54,071 nt of DNA from Candidatus Gastranaerophilales bacterium (GTDB lineage Bacteria > Cyanobacteriota > Vampirovibrionia > Gastranaerophilales > Gastranaerophilaceae). The notes under the pieces were generated by a model. That model did no database searches and had not been told where the DNA came from. It saw nothing but the letters and a program-made list of their open reading frames with translations. Made by a program: the position numbers and the translations under genes. Numbering within the stretch: position 1 is the stretch's first letter; every line of letters starts with the position of its first letter. Below are positions 6,831 through 15,635 of this stretch, in pieces. The stretch lies in contig CALUPF010000030.1 of assembly GCA_944322545.1 (NCBI GenBank), positions 1 through 54,071 of the forward strand. Direction: 5' to 3'.

Positions 6831-8617
6831 TATGCTTTAATTTCTCGTTTTACGGTAGATTTTAAGTGTAGTTCCATAAGTTGTTCTTCTGAAGCATATG
6901 TTGGTGCGTCTGTCATTAGACATTTAGCTGCAGAGTTTTTAGGGAATGCAATAACTTCTCTAATTGAACTATTGTGAGTTAGCAATGCAACAAGTCTGTC
7001 TAATCCGATTGCCAAACCAGCATGTGGAGGTGTTCCATATTGGAAAGCTTGTAGCATAAATCCGAATTTTTGTTGAACTTCTTCTTCAGTTAGTCCTAAT
7101 GCTTCAAATACTTTTCTTTGAACTTCTGTAGAGTGAATTCTAACTGAGCCACCACCTAATTCTGTACCATTGTAAACGATATCATAAGCAATAGAACGAA
7201 CATTCATTGGCTCTGTTTTCATTTTATCAACATCTTCAAGATTTGGAGATGTGAATGGGTGGTGCATAGCCATAACTCTGTCAAATTCTTTGCTGTATTC
7301 AAACATTGGGAAATCAACAACCCAAAGTAATGCATGTTTGTTTTTGTCGATTAAGTTTAATTTTTCGCCAAAGAATAATCTGAATCTTCCCATTACGTCA
7401 TAAGTTGTCTTTTTATCGTCTGCAACGAAAAATACAACATCACCAGGTTTTGCTTCAGCTTTAACTTTCAATGCTTCGATTTGTTCTTCAGTTAAGAATT
7501 TCAATATAGGAGATTTTACTGTTCCATCTTCCATATATGTAATCCAAGCAATACCTTTAGCTCCGAAAGAAATAGCTGTTGAACGAACATCATCCATTTC
7601 TTTTCTTGAATATCCAGCAATGCCAGGGATTTTGATAGCTTTAGCTATACCACCTTTTTTAAGCGTTTCTTTAACTGGCTCAAAAGTGGATTCCATCATA
7701 ATGTCAGATATATCAAACAATTCTAAGCCGAAACGAGCGTCAGGTTTATCTGAACCGAATCTGTCCATTGCTTCTTGCCAAGTAATTCTTGTGAAAGGAG
7801 CTTTTACTTCAACATTTGCAGCTTTAAATGCTTCTTCAATTAAGCCTTCAGTTAATTCAATAACGTCATCTTGTGTAGCAAAAGACATTTCCATATCAAC
7901 TTGTGTAAATTCCGGTTGTCTGTCTGCTCTTAAGTCTTCATCTCTGAAACATTTTGCAATTTGATAATATTTTTCAATGCCACCAACCATTAATAACTGT
8001 TTAAAGATTTGTGGTGATTGAGGTAATGCATAAAATTTACCTTCTTGAACACGACTTGGAACTAGATAATCTCTAGCACCTTCTGGAGTTGTATTGATAA
8101 GGATAGGTGTTTCAACTTCCATAAATTCAGCATTGTTAAGGTAATTTCTAATTGCTGTTACAATATTGTGTCTTAATTTTAAATTTGAAGTCATTTGAGG
8201 ACGACGAATGTCAAGATATCTGTATTTCAAACGGATATCTTCTTTTGTATCATCTGATGAAAGTTCAAAAGGTAGTAATTTAGCTTCAGAGAATATTTTT
8301 ACTTCATCTGGATACATTTCGATTTCGCCTGTTTTTAAATCTGGGTTATAAGTTTCAGCAGGTCTTTTAGATACTTTTCCTGAAACTTGGATAACATATT
8401 CATCTTTAAGTTTTGAGAACACATCGTGTACGTTTTTATTGATTTGAGGGTCTGCAACAACTTGGAAAAAGCCAGTTTTATCTCTTAATTCAATAAAAAT
8501 GATTCCACCTAAATCTCTAACAGCAGAAACCCAACCGGCTAAAGTTACCTGTTCACCGATGTTTTTTGTTGTTAAGTCTTCATTATAGTGTGTTTTCATA
8601 TGTGAAAATGTTTTCAT
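6830..8617 (-). CDS. aspS: Aspartyl-tRNA synthetase
   Basis: This class II synthetase charges tRNA-Asp, and possibly tRNA-Asn if the enzyme is non-discriminating. The start at 8617 (MKTFSHMKTHYNED) is chosen because an AGGGA sequence lies about eight bases upstream and it gives 595 residues, the usual bacterial length; the open frame itself runs 22 codons further up. The N-terminal OB-fold anticodon domain (VTLAGWVSAVRDLGGIIF), class II motif 2 (CFRDEDLRADRQPEFTQVD), the bacterial GAD insertion, and motif 3 (HAGLAIGLDRLVALL) are all present. It heads a four-gene operon and diverges from the PSP1 gene. Confidence 0.96.
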   Translation of the reverse strand: MKTFSHMKTHYNEDLTTKNIGEQVTLAGWVSAVRDLGGIIFIELRDKTGFFQVVADPQINKNVHDVFSKLKDEYVIQVSGKVSKRPAETYNPDLKTGEIEMYPDEVKIFSEAKLLPFELSSDDTKEDIRLKYRYLDIRRPQMTSNLKLRHNIVTAIRNYLNNAEFMEVETPILINTTPEGARDYLVPSRVQEGKFYALPQSPQIFKQLLMVGGIEKYYQIAKCFRDEDLRADRQPEFTQVDMEMSFATQDDVIELTEGLIEEAFKAANVEVKAPFTRITWQEAMDRFGSDKPDARFGLELFDISDIMMESTFEPVKETLKKGGIAKAIKIPGIAGYSRKEMDDVRSTAISFGAKGIAWITYMEDGTVKSPILKFLTEEQIEALKVKAEAKPGDVVFFVADDKKTTYDVMGRFRLFFGEKLNLIDKNKHALLWVVDFPMFEYSKEFDRVMAMHHPFTSPNLEDVDKMKTEPMNVRSIAYDIVYNGTELGGGSVRIHSTEVQRKVFEALGLTEEEVQQKFGFMLQAFQYGTPPHAGLAIGLDRLVALLTHNSSIREVIAFPKNSAAKCLMTDAPTYASEEQLMELHLKSTVKREIKA

Positions 8618-8730
8618 ATCAAAATTCCCTATCCTTAAAATGTTTCGTACTACAAATTTATAATAAACAAACCAGAGAATCAATTTTTATGATAAAATAC
8701 GATTAATATATTTTGGGATTCGAGTTAATT

Positions 8731-9654
8731 ATGATTAAATACGCAGTAAATTTGATAAAAAATGTTTTTCATCCTTTAGAAATACCTGAGAATATCAAGG
8801 TTGAACATGGGCAATTAGTTCTTGTCAGAACAGAAAAAGGTGAAGAAGTTGCAAAAGTTTTTGCTGTAAATTCTCAAATATCTAAAGCTTGGGAAAAGAA
8901 CATGCCTGAATCAGTTCCTTTGATCAGAACTCTTTCTCAAAATGATATGGCAACTTTAGAAGAATTAAAAAATGCAGAAGAAGAAGCCTTTAAAAAGTGT
9001 AAACAGTTGGTTTTTCAACATAATTTAAATATGAACTTAGTTCAGTCAAAATATACTTTTGATAAAAGAAAAATTACTTTTTATTATACAGCTCCTGAAA
9101 GAGTCGATTTTAGAGGTCTTTTAAAAGATTTAACACAAGTTTTTAAAAGAGTTAGAATTGATCTTCGTCATATTGGTGTTCGAGATGAAACCTCATTGCT
9201 ACAAGGTAACGGCTTGTGTGGAAGACCATTTTGCTGTTGTACCTTTTTAAGGAAGTTCGATTCAATAAATATTAAACTTGCAAAAGATCAAGGAATGCCT
9301 ATTACTCCAGGTAAGATATCTGGAACTTGCGGACGTCTTTTGTGTTGTTTGAATTACGAATATAAAAACTATATTGATGCTGCAAAAGATATGCCTCCAA
9401 TCGGTTCAGGGGTAATGACGCCTGATGGATTAGGCAGAGTTTGTTCATTGCATTTCTTGAACAATGAAATATCTGTTAAAACTGAAGATGGTAAAATTAA
9501 AAACTACAAAAAAGACGAAATTGAAATGGTTGATGGAGATGTTAATATAGACATTGATATTCAAGATACGAATATGTACCAAGAACAGTCTGATTATAAT
9601 GTAGATATTAAACAATTAGAAGATGATCGAAACAGTTCCACTGGAAATGTTTAA
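8731..9654 (+). CDS. PSP1 domain protein, RicT/YaaT-like
   Basis: The PSP1 C-terminal domain is clear: YYTAPERVDFRGLLKDL, RIDLRHIGVRDE, then a cysteine-rich block GLCGRPFCCCTFL ... ISGTCGRLLCCLNYE. In Bacillus RicT such cysteines hold Fe-S clusters shared with partners that steer RNase Y and affect competence and sporulation; that role is not shown here. The start is set at ATG 8731 (MIKYAVNLI); an upstream TTG at 8713 would add six poorly conserved residues. The C-terminal 40 residues are acidic and probably flexible. It lies 40 bp before the FlhA-like gene and probably shares its transcript. Confidence 0.88.
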   Translation: MIKYAVNLIKNVFHPLEIPENIKVEHGQLVLVRTEKGEEVAKVFAVNSQISKAWEKNMPESVPLIRTLSQNDMATLEELKNAEEEAFKKCKQLVFQHNLNMNLVQSKYTFDKRKITFYYTAPERVDFRGLLKDLTQVFKRVRIDLRHIGVRDETSLLQGNGLCGRPFCCCTFLRKFDSINIKLAKDQGMPITPGKISGTCGRLLCCLNYEYKNYIDAAKDMPPIGSGVMTPDGLGRVCSLHFLNNEISVKTEDGKIKNYKKDEIEMVDGDVNIDIDIQDTNMYQEQSDYNVDIKQLEDDRNSSTGNV

Positions 9655-9694
9655 TCTAGGGTTAAATTGTTAGTTTAATGGGAATATAAAAAGT

Positions 9695-11155
9695 ATGAAA
9701 TCAACAAGAATGCAGTATTGTATTAAATCTGTGCCAACGGATGATACTTTTCAAATGGAGTCGTTGTTAAATGAGATGGCTTCTTTGGGTTGGGAAATTT
9801 ATACTATGCATGAAGCTGAAGGTGAAGAAGGTTATGTGTATAACTGTATTTTTGTAAGAGAAACTTCTGAGGATGAGCAATCTGAAGAAGATATTGATGA
9901 TGTATTTGGCTATAAAACACAAATGCATAAAATGATTTCTTCACAAAATGAGCCTTTTGAAAAATGTGTGGAGATTCAAGCAAAAATTAAAGATACAAGA
10001 AAAAAAATAAATAGTATTAAATCTTTAATAGACGAAACTAATGAAACTCAACGTCAGGAATTGAACAATGAAATGTATAAAAACATTGAGATTTTGAATG
10101 ACTTGAAAAAGCAGTTGCAAACTATAATCTCTCCTGATGTTATGGTTAATAAAATTGGTGAAGATAAAATAAAAATCAAATTGAGTGAAGAAAATATTGA
10201 GTTAGTTAATCCAGATAAAGATGCTAATTTAGTAGCTCAAACTGTTAAGGTTCGTCAAAATTTAGCTGAAAATTTAGGTTATATCATTCCTAGAATAAAA
10301 TTTGAAAATGATGAGGCTTTACAGGCAAATGAATTTGAAATTGATGTAAGAGGAGTTTGTGCAGCAAAGGGTGTTGTGTATAGCGATTATTATTTCTTTT
10401 TTAAGGATGATTTAAATCTTAGCAAAACACCTAAAGATGCTATAAAAGACACAGATCCAATTACTGGACGTAAAGTTTTGTGGATTCCAATCGATAAAAC
10501 TAAGGATTTTTGGGTAAAAGGTCTTGATGCGTCTGAAGTTATTGCAAGAATTTTAGAATATGTTTGTATTAAAAATGTTGATGAAATTTTTGATTACAAT
10601 GACATAAATAGATACATAGAAATAGTTAGTGAAGATAATTTATATCTAATTGAAAATATAGTTCCAGATTTTGTTTCTGTTGCTGAACTGAAATATATTC
10701 TGACTAGTCTTATTAAAGAAAAAGTTTCTGTTAAAGATATTGTGTATATTTTTGAAAAAATAAATGATTTTGCTGATGAAGAAACCAAAGAAGATTTATT
10801 AAGCAGAGTTAGACATTCTTTATCTAGACAAATTTCAAAAAGTGTTGCCAATGAAAATAACCTCATACAAGCTTTTGAGTTGTCTTCTGAATCATTGAAA
10901 TATATGCAGTCAAAAGTCTCAGGTAAAAATACTGTAATAAGAATTGATAACTCTAAAATGAAAGTTGTTGTGAATAACATTTACAATTTTGTAGAAAAAC
11001 AGGCTTTAGACATGAATGAAATTGTAGTTGTTGTTCCTATGGAAATTAGACAGGTTATGAGTGTTGTTCTTTCTCAGTTGATACCAAATGTTAAAGTTAT
11101 AGCAAGAGAAGAAATTGCCTGTGGATATAATTTAGAAATATTAGATAAGGTATAA
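9695..11155 (+). CDS. Soluble FHIPEP (FlhA cytoplasmic domain)-like protein
   Basis: This 486-residue protein has no membrane segment. Residues 1-58 look like a small DUF4177-type domain (LLNEMASLGWEIYTM), and 85-145 form a charged coiled coil. From about 155 to the end the order of features matches the cytoplasmic part of FlhA: VRQNLAENLGYIIPRIKF (FlhA: IRKxxAxxLGFxxPxVxI), EIDVRGVCAAKG, DPITGRKVLWIP (FlhA: DPAFGxxAxWI), GLDASEVIARILEYV, ENIVPDFVSVAELKYILTSL, VSVKDIVYIFEKI, RVRHSLSRQI, and a final VVVVPMEIRQVMSVVLSQL domain. The eight-helix membrane channel of FlhA is absent and no other flagellar or type III genes lie in the window. Role unknown; the homology is by eye but runs over the whole length. 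Confidence 0.72.
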   Translation: MKSTRMQYCIKSVPTDDTFQMESLLNEMASLGWEIYTMHEAEGEEGYVYNCIFVRETSEDEQSEEDIDDVFGYKTQMHKMISSQNEPFEKCVEIQAKIKDTRKKINSIKSLIDETNETQRQELNNEMYKNIEILNDLKKQLQTIISPDVMVNKIGEDKIKIKLSEENIELVNPDKDANLVAQTVKVRQNLAENLGYIIPRIKFENDEALQANEFEIDVRGVCAAKGVVYSDYYFFFKDDLNLSKTPKDAIKDTDPITGRKVLWIPIDKTKDFWVKGLDASEVIARILEYVCIKNVDEIFDYNDINRYIEIVSEDNLYLIENIVPDFVSVAELKYILTSLIKEKVSVKDIVYIFEKINDFADEETKEDLLSRVRHSLSRQISKSVANENNLIQAFELSSESLKYMQSKVSGKNTVIRIDNSKMKVVVNNIYNFVEKQALDMNEIVVVVPMEIRQVMSVVLSQLIPNVKVIAREEIACGYNLEILDKV

Positions 11156-11183
11156 AAAAACCGGCTTATGAGCCGGTTTTTTT
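11154..11183. terminator. Terminator after the FlhA-like gene
   Basis: CCGGCT (11161-11166) and AGCCGG (11171-11176) form a hairpin with a TATG loop, flanked by A7 and T7, so it could act in both directions. It begins at the stop codon of the FlhA-like gene. Confidence 0.9.
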
Positions 11184-11203
11184 CAGTCTAGTATCGTCTT
11201 TTT

Positions 11204-11287
11204 CGCTTCGAGTCTTCGAAGTTCAAAGACTCACCTTTTCAATGTGTCGCTCAAAAAATTTGCTCACGTTCCTTATCGCAAATTTTT
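11204..11287. repeat. Cluster of inverted repeats between convergent genes
   Basis: Several hairpins are packed into about 85 bp: CTTCGA/TCGAAG (11206-11221), GAGTCTT/AAGACTC (11210-11232) and a ten-base perfect pair AAAAATTTGC (11254-11263) / GCAAATTTTT (11278-11287). The first two overlap and could be alternative structures. The last could serve as the glgA terminator on the minus strand, since its 3' arm reads into a T run. No coding potential is evident. Confidence 0.6.
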
Positions 11288-11298
11288 CTCGAACAATT

Positions 11299-13716
11299 TT
11301 AGTTTGTTTTACCTGTTTTGATGAGGTTGATATATTTATCAAGTGCTCCATTTGGTGCATCCCAACTGAAGTCGTTTTGCATTGCAGTTTTTTGCATTTC
11401 TGCAAATTTGTCACAGTTGTTATAGAACATATCTAAACCTCTTTCAAGAGCATCACAGTATGCGTCATAGTTATTACTGAATCCGCCACCATAAATCAAG
11501 CTTCTGTCACCAGTTTCATCGAAGAATGCTTTAGTTCTGAATCCGTCTACGCTATCTTTGATAGTGTTAACTAGACCACCAGTTGATGTCGCAATAGGTA
11601 AAGCACCTTTTGCCATTGCTTCCATTTGTGTTAATCCGCAAGGTTCAAACACTGATGGAACTAAGAACAAGTCTGCTGCTGATGCAACTAGGTTTGTATT
11701 TAAATATCCATTAATTAATACAATTCTTTTACCAACATTAGGATAGAATTTTGTCATATAATCCTTCATGTTTTTCAAAGAATCAAATGTTGATTGGTTA
11801 GATATGCTTCCTCCAATGATAAATATAGGAAGTTTTTCTGCTGGTGTGTTTTTATTATGTTCTGCAAATTTCCATAATGCTTCTTTAAGAATTGTGTCTA
11901 GACCTTTTTGGTAGTCTACACGACCAGAGTATGCAATTACTGGAGTATGAGTGAAATCTGTTTCATTGATTTCTGTTTTGTCTGCTCCGTATAGCATATA
12001 TAATCTTGAACCGTTCTCTTCTTTGTATGGCAATGATTTTTCTCTTTCGATTAATTGTTTGAAAATATCCATTGTCATATTTTTATTTGCAATTTTATTT
12101 GTAAGATTTCCGTCATCAAATGGTAGAAGCTTGAAGTTGCTTAAATCAATTTGTTTTACATTTGCTCCTTGTGCTTCCATTTTCGAGATGAATTTGTCAG
12201 ATAACGTAAAATCGGAAATTGTTCTTTTTGTTAAATCTTCCATGTTCTTTTTGTCTGGAACAACTAGAGATTTTGAATATCCATTAGTGATAGGTGTAAG
12301 TGTGCTAACTGGAGCGAATTTACGAGCTTTCATAAGGTGCATAAGACCTCTTGCTTTTTCATTTGAATGGATTAGCTCTTCACCATAGTATTCTGACACA
12401 GGAACAACTCTATCTACGAGTGTCATACCTGTTTTTGCTGAGTTGAAATCGTAGTATCTCATTAATGAGCATTTATCTTCTTTGAATGCTTGATCCCAGC
12501 TTTTTGCTTTTGGTAATATATCTACGCCATAAGCTCCAAATAGAGTACCAAAGATGTTAGTTCTATTTTCGTCGTTACCATTTGTAGCACCTTGGTGTTC
12601 ACAGTTGTGAGCTATATAGATTGTAGGTATTTCATCAAAATATCTTCCTGTTTCTTTAGAAATAACGCCAGTATCTGCTTCTGCGTTAGCAGTATAGTGC
12701 ATCATAGCAGCTAGTGAACCAGATTGCCAATCATTTAATAGAACTGCATTTGGAGCTTTTAGCCCTTTGAAGTCTCCTTCTTTTATGCTTTTCATTAGCT
12801 CATATACAGATTTTGAGAAAAATGCCATTCTGAATACGCTATCTGCTTTATCATTATTTGCGTATGGAGTGTTATGATTGCTTGATGATTGGTTTTCATC
12901 AAGGATGTTAAATATTTGTTTATAATCTGTTTTATGTCCATTTGCATCTAAACCTTTTTCTGGTACTTCAAGAAATATGTATCTTGTAGGTTTAGTAGAA
13001 CTGTCAGAAGCATTAAGAAGAGTAGAGAAAACTCTTACATCTGTATCTTTTAATCTAACGTTATCATCAGCATGGTAAACTGGTACGTTGATAGTTCCAA
13101 GATATTCTACTTCTTTTTGTTTTGGTTTATCTTTTCTACCATAGTGATAAATGAATTTTCCATCTTTTGTTTCTTCTAGTCTGTAGTTATCTCCATTAAC
13201 GTACATTGGAGTAATGTTTGTCATTTCATTTTTGGAATCATCTTTAAATCTTTTATTGAAGCTATTTGGCAAGTCTGCTGCAACTTGTCCTAAACCTCCA
13301 TCTGACTTGAATTCAGCAGTTTCGGATGTGACCATCCAAGCGTTGATGTTATCCATTTTAGGCCAAGGTTTTGTACCATTGATTCTAACTGTAGATTCAT
13401 TTAAAATCTTATTTTTGCAGTAATCCGAGATTGTTGGGTTAAACACTTTAACGTCAAAATCTTGATCAAAAGGTCTTGCAATAGTTTGTGACATTGGAAT
13501 TACAGGGACAAATTCTTTATTATTTAGTCCATGTTTAGTTGGTGCATGTCCAAATGAAATAGCGGATTTATTTTGATTTGCCATTAATGACAAAAAATTT
13601 TCCAATAATTGTGGATTAGAAGCACTTAATTGAACAATGCTTTTTGGATTATTTTGTTTTTGTACTTGCTTTTGGTTGTCAAATTTAACCAGTGATACTC
13701 GATTTACTGACGCCAT
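11299..13716 (-). CDS. glgA: Glycogen/starch synthase (GT5) with long N-terminal extension
   Basis: The enzyme adds glucose from a nucleotide sugar to alpha-1,4-glucan. At 805 residues it is far longer than the usual 480-530. The catalytic GT-B fold starts near residue 126 (AWMVTSETAEFKSDGGLGQV, corresponding to the KxGGL nucleotide-binding loop) and ends with the signature VPSVFEPCGLTQMEAMAKG and STGGLVNTI. YSGRVDYQKGLD marks the start of the second Rossmann domain. Extra length comes from about 125 N-terminal residues and enlarged loops in the N-terminal half. The N-terminal extension contains AISFGHA (52-58), the motif shared with unrelated proteins here. An AAGGGAAAG Shine-Dalgarno sequence precedes the ATG. 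No other glycogen gene is adjacent. Confidence 0.9.
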   Translation of the reverse strand: MASVNRVSLVKFDNQKQVQKQNNPKSIVQLSASNPQLLENFLSLMANQNKSAISFGHAPTKHGLNNKEFVPVIPMSQTIARPFDQDFDVKVFNPTISDYCKNKILNESTVRINGTKPWPKMDNINAWMVTSETAEFKSDGGLGQVAADLPNSFNKRFKDDSKNEMTNITPMYVNGDNYRLEETKDGKFIYHYGRKDKPKQKEVEYLGTINVPVYHADDNVRLKDTDVRVFSTLLNASDSSTKPTRYIFLEVPEKGLDANGHKTDYKQIFNILDENQSSSNHNTPYANNDKADSVFRMAFFSKSVYELMKSIKEGDFKGLKAPNAVLLNDWQSGSLAAMMHYTANAEADTGVISKETGRYFDEIPTIYIAHNCEHQGATNGNDENRTNIFGTLFGAYGVDILPKAKSWDQAFKEDKCSLMRYYDFNSAKTGMTLVDRVVPVSEYYGEELIHSNEKARGLMHLMKARKFAPVSTLTPITNGYSKSLVVPDKKNMEDLTKRTISDFTLSDKFISKMEAQGANVKQIDLSNFKLLPFDDGNLTNKIANKNMTMDIFKQLIEREKSLPYKEENGSRLYMLYGADKTEINETDFTHTPVIAYSGRVDYQKGLDTILKEALWKFAEHNKNTPAEKLPIFIIGGSISNQSTFDSLKNMKDYMTKFYPNVGKRIVLINGYLNTNLVASAADLFLVPSVFEPCGLTQMEAMAKGALPIATSTGGLVNTIKDSVDGFRTKAFFDETGDRSLIYGGGFSNNYDAYCDALERGLDMFYNNCDKFAEMQKTAMQNDFSWDAPNGALDKYINLIKTGKTN

Positions 13717-13962
13717 AATTCTTTCCCTTTTAATATTCTATATAATGCAGTCGTGTTTGCTTTAATGCTCCTAAAAAAAAGTTTTGTTATTTCTTAGTGC
13801 AAAAAAAATATAAATGTTACAAATATTAATACTGATGATTATTTCAGCATAATTATTGATGCAGATTATACTCAAATACTATCATAAAAAACTTTAGGTA
13901 GTCATTACTGAAATAAAAGTTAATGAAATTTATCTTTTAAATTAGTATGTTAAAATTAGCAT
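13717..13962. other. Divergent intergenic region between glgA and the SulP gene
   Basis: About 246 bp of AT-rich DNA separates two divergent genes. It must hold both promoters, but I could not assign a convincing -35/-10 pair to either side. On the plus strand TAAAAT at 13951-13956 lies six bases from the SulP ATG with no Shine-Dalgarno sequence. No ORF or strong hairpin was seen. Confidence 0.5.
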
Positions 13963-15579
13963 ATGTTTTTAGATGATATAAAAAGTAAAATTAGTATATT
14001 GGTAGGGGATGTTTTTGGTGGTGTTAACTCTGCGATAATAACATTGCCTCAGGCATTGGCTTTTGGTGTAGCAACTGGATTTGGTGCAGCTGCTGGCTTA
14101 TGGGGCGCTGTTATATTATGCTTAGTTGCAGGGCTTTTAGGTACTAAAACTCCATTGATTTCTGGTACTACTGGTCCTGTTGCAATTGTCGTTGCTTCCA
14201 TGATGTTAGCTTTGAATAATAATCTTGAAGCTGCAGTGACAATCATTTTAATGGCTGCAATCATTCAACTAGTTGCGTCTTTGACCAATTTACCTTCTAT
14301 GGTTAAATATGTTCCATATCCTGTGATTTCAGGGTTTATGAATGGAGTTGGGATAATAATTATTATTTTACAGTTAAATCCACTGCTTGGTCATAAAGCA
14401 ATGTCTTCGACTGTCATGACTGTAATGTCTATTCACAAAAGTCTTGCTTCTTTGAATCATGACGCTTTGTTTATTGGTTTAATAACTTTGGTGGTTGCAT
14501 TTTTTACGCCTAAGGTAATAAATCGATTTTTGCCATCACAAGTTTTGGCTTTGATAATTGGAACTTATATATCTATTAAATTAGGACTTAACATAGATAG
14601 AATTTCTGAGTTGTCAGTTGCTTTTCCTAATGTTGTTAAGCCTGATTTAAATATTCATCATTTAATATCTTACATTCCATATGCTTTGACTTTGGCAGTT
14701 GTCTTTTCAGCCGAAAGCATGCTTACTGGATTAGTTTCTGATTCATTAACAAAAACAAGACATAGTCCTAGACGATTGCTTGCATCACAAGGTATAGGGA
14801 ATATGATGTGTGCATTGACTGGTTCATTAGGCGGTTCTGCTGCTACGATGAGAAGTGTTGCCGCTTTAAATGCTGGAGCGACAACAAAGCTTTGTACAAT
14901 AATAAATCCTTTGTTATTAATGCTTCTTATTTTTAAATGTTCATCGTTTGTTGTGCAGATTCCTTTAGCCGTATTAGCTGCTATTTTGATAAAAATTGGT
15001 TATGACATTATTGATGTTAAACTTTTAAAAGTTTTAAAATACGCACCAAAAGATGATCTTTATGTATTATTTTTAGTATTTTTCTTGACTGTTTTTTACA
15101 ACTTGATTTTTGCTGTTGGAGCAGGTATTACACTTGCCGCATTATTATATGCAAAACGCGTTGCTGATAAGGCTGAACTTGTTCACAAGCCTGTTTATGA
15201 TACTGAAATAATGGAGCTAGAAAGAGTTTTAGAAAGAGATTACAAGCATAAAATTCGTGTTGTGCATATTTCTGGACAGTTCTTCTTTGGTTCAGCTACT
15301 CAATTAATTTCTAAATTTGACGAACTTTTAGGAACAGAGCTTTTAATATTGAACTATGAAGCTGATGATTTGTTGGATATTTCTGCAATTTTTGCTTTAG
15401 AGGATATAATTTTACGTTTGCAATCTCAAAATATATCTATAATTCTTGTAATAAAAAATGAAAAAGTTTTAGCTCAGTTAAAAGATCATAAAATTGTTGA
15501 TCAAATAGGTGAAAAATCAGTTTTTTATACTGAAATGATGGCTATTGACTATGCAAAAGAACAGCTAAAAACATTCTAG
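13963..15579 (+). CDS. SulP family anion transporter with STAS domain
   Basis: The 538-residue membrane protein has about eleven hydrophobic segments and the SulP landmarks ITLPQALAFGVATGFG (residues 26-41; the family has PQ-AYA), TPLISGTTGPVAIV (about 64-77) and GLVSDSLTKTRHSPRRLLASQ (the NRE-like segment). A cytoplasmic STAS domain follows from about residue 420 (VVHISGQFFFGSATQL, DDLLDISAIFALED). SulP carriers move sulfate, bicarbonate or other anions; sequence alone does not fix the substrate. It has no Shine-Dalgarno sequence, and a -10-like TAAAAT ends six bases before ATG. It stands as a single gene. Confidence 0.9.
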   Translation: MFLDDIKSKISILVGDVFGGVNSAIITLPQALAFGVATGFGAAAGLWGAVILCLVAGLLGTKTPLISGTTGPVAIVVASMMLALNNNLEAAVTIILMAAIIQLVASLTNLPSMVKYVPYPVISGFMNGVGIIIIILQLNPLLGHKAMSSTVMTVMSIHKSLASLNHDALFIGLITLVVAFFTPKVINRFLPSQVLALIIGTYISIKLGLNIDRISELSVAFPNVVKPDLNIHHLISYIPYALTLAVVFSAESMLTGLVSDSLTKTRHSPRRLLASQGIGNMMCALTGSLGGSAATMRSVAALNAGATTKLCTIINPLLLMLLIFKCSSFVVQIPLAVLAAILIKIGYDIIDVKLLKVLKYAPKDDLYVLFLVFFLTVFYNLIFAVGAGITLAALLYAKRVADKAELVHKPVYDTEIMELERVLERDYKHKIRVVHISGQFFFGSATQLISKFDELLGTELLILNYEADDLLDISAIFALEDIILRLQSQNISIILVIKNEKVLAQLKDHKIVDQIGEKSVFYTEMMAIDYAKEQLKTF

Positions 15580-15635
15580 AATTTTATACTTATGTGGAAT
15601 GATAATGTTACTAAACTTTGTGTTAAATTAATCGT

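Noticed and set aside
9695..11155. Evidence for a flagellum
   Set aside because: Only the FlhA-like cytoplasmic domain is present, without membrane segments or any other flagellar gene in the window.
13214..13423. Plus-strand frame inside glgA
   Set aside because: Lies entirely inside a recognised enzyme on the other strand, with no ribosome-binding site or domain.
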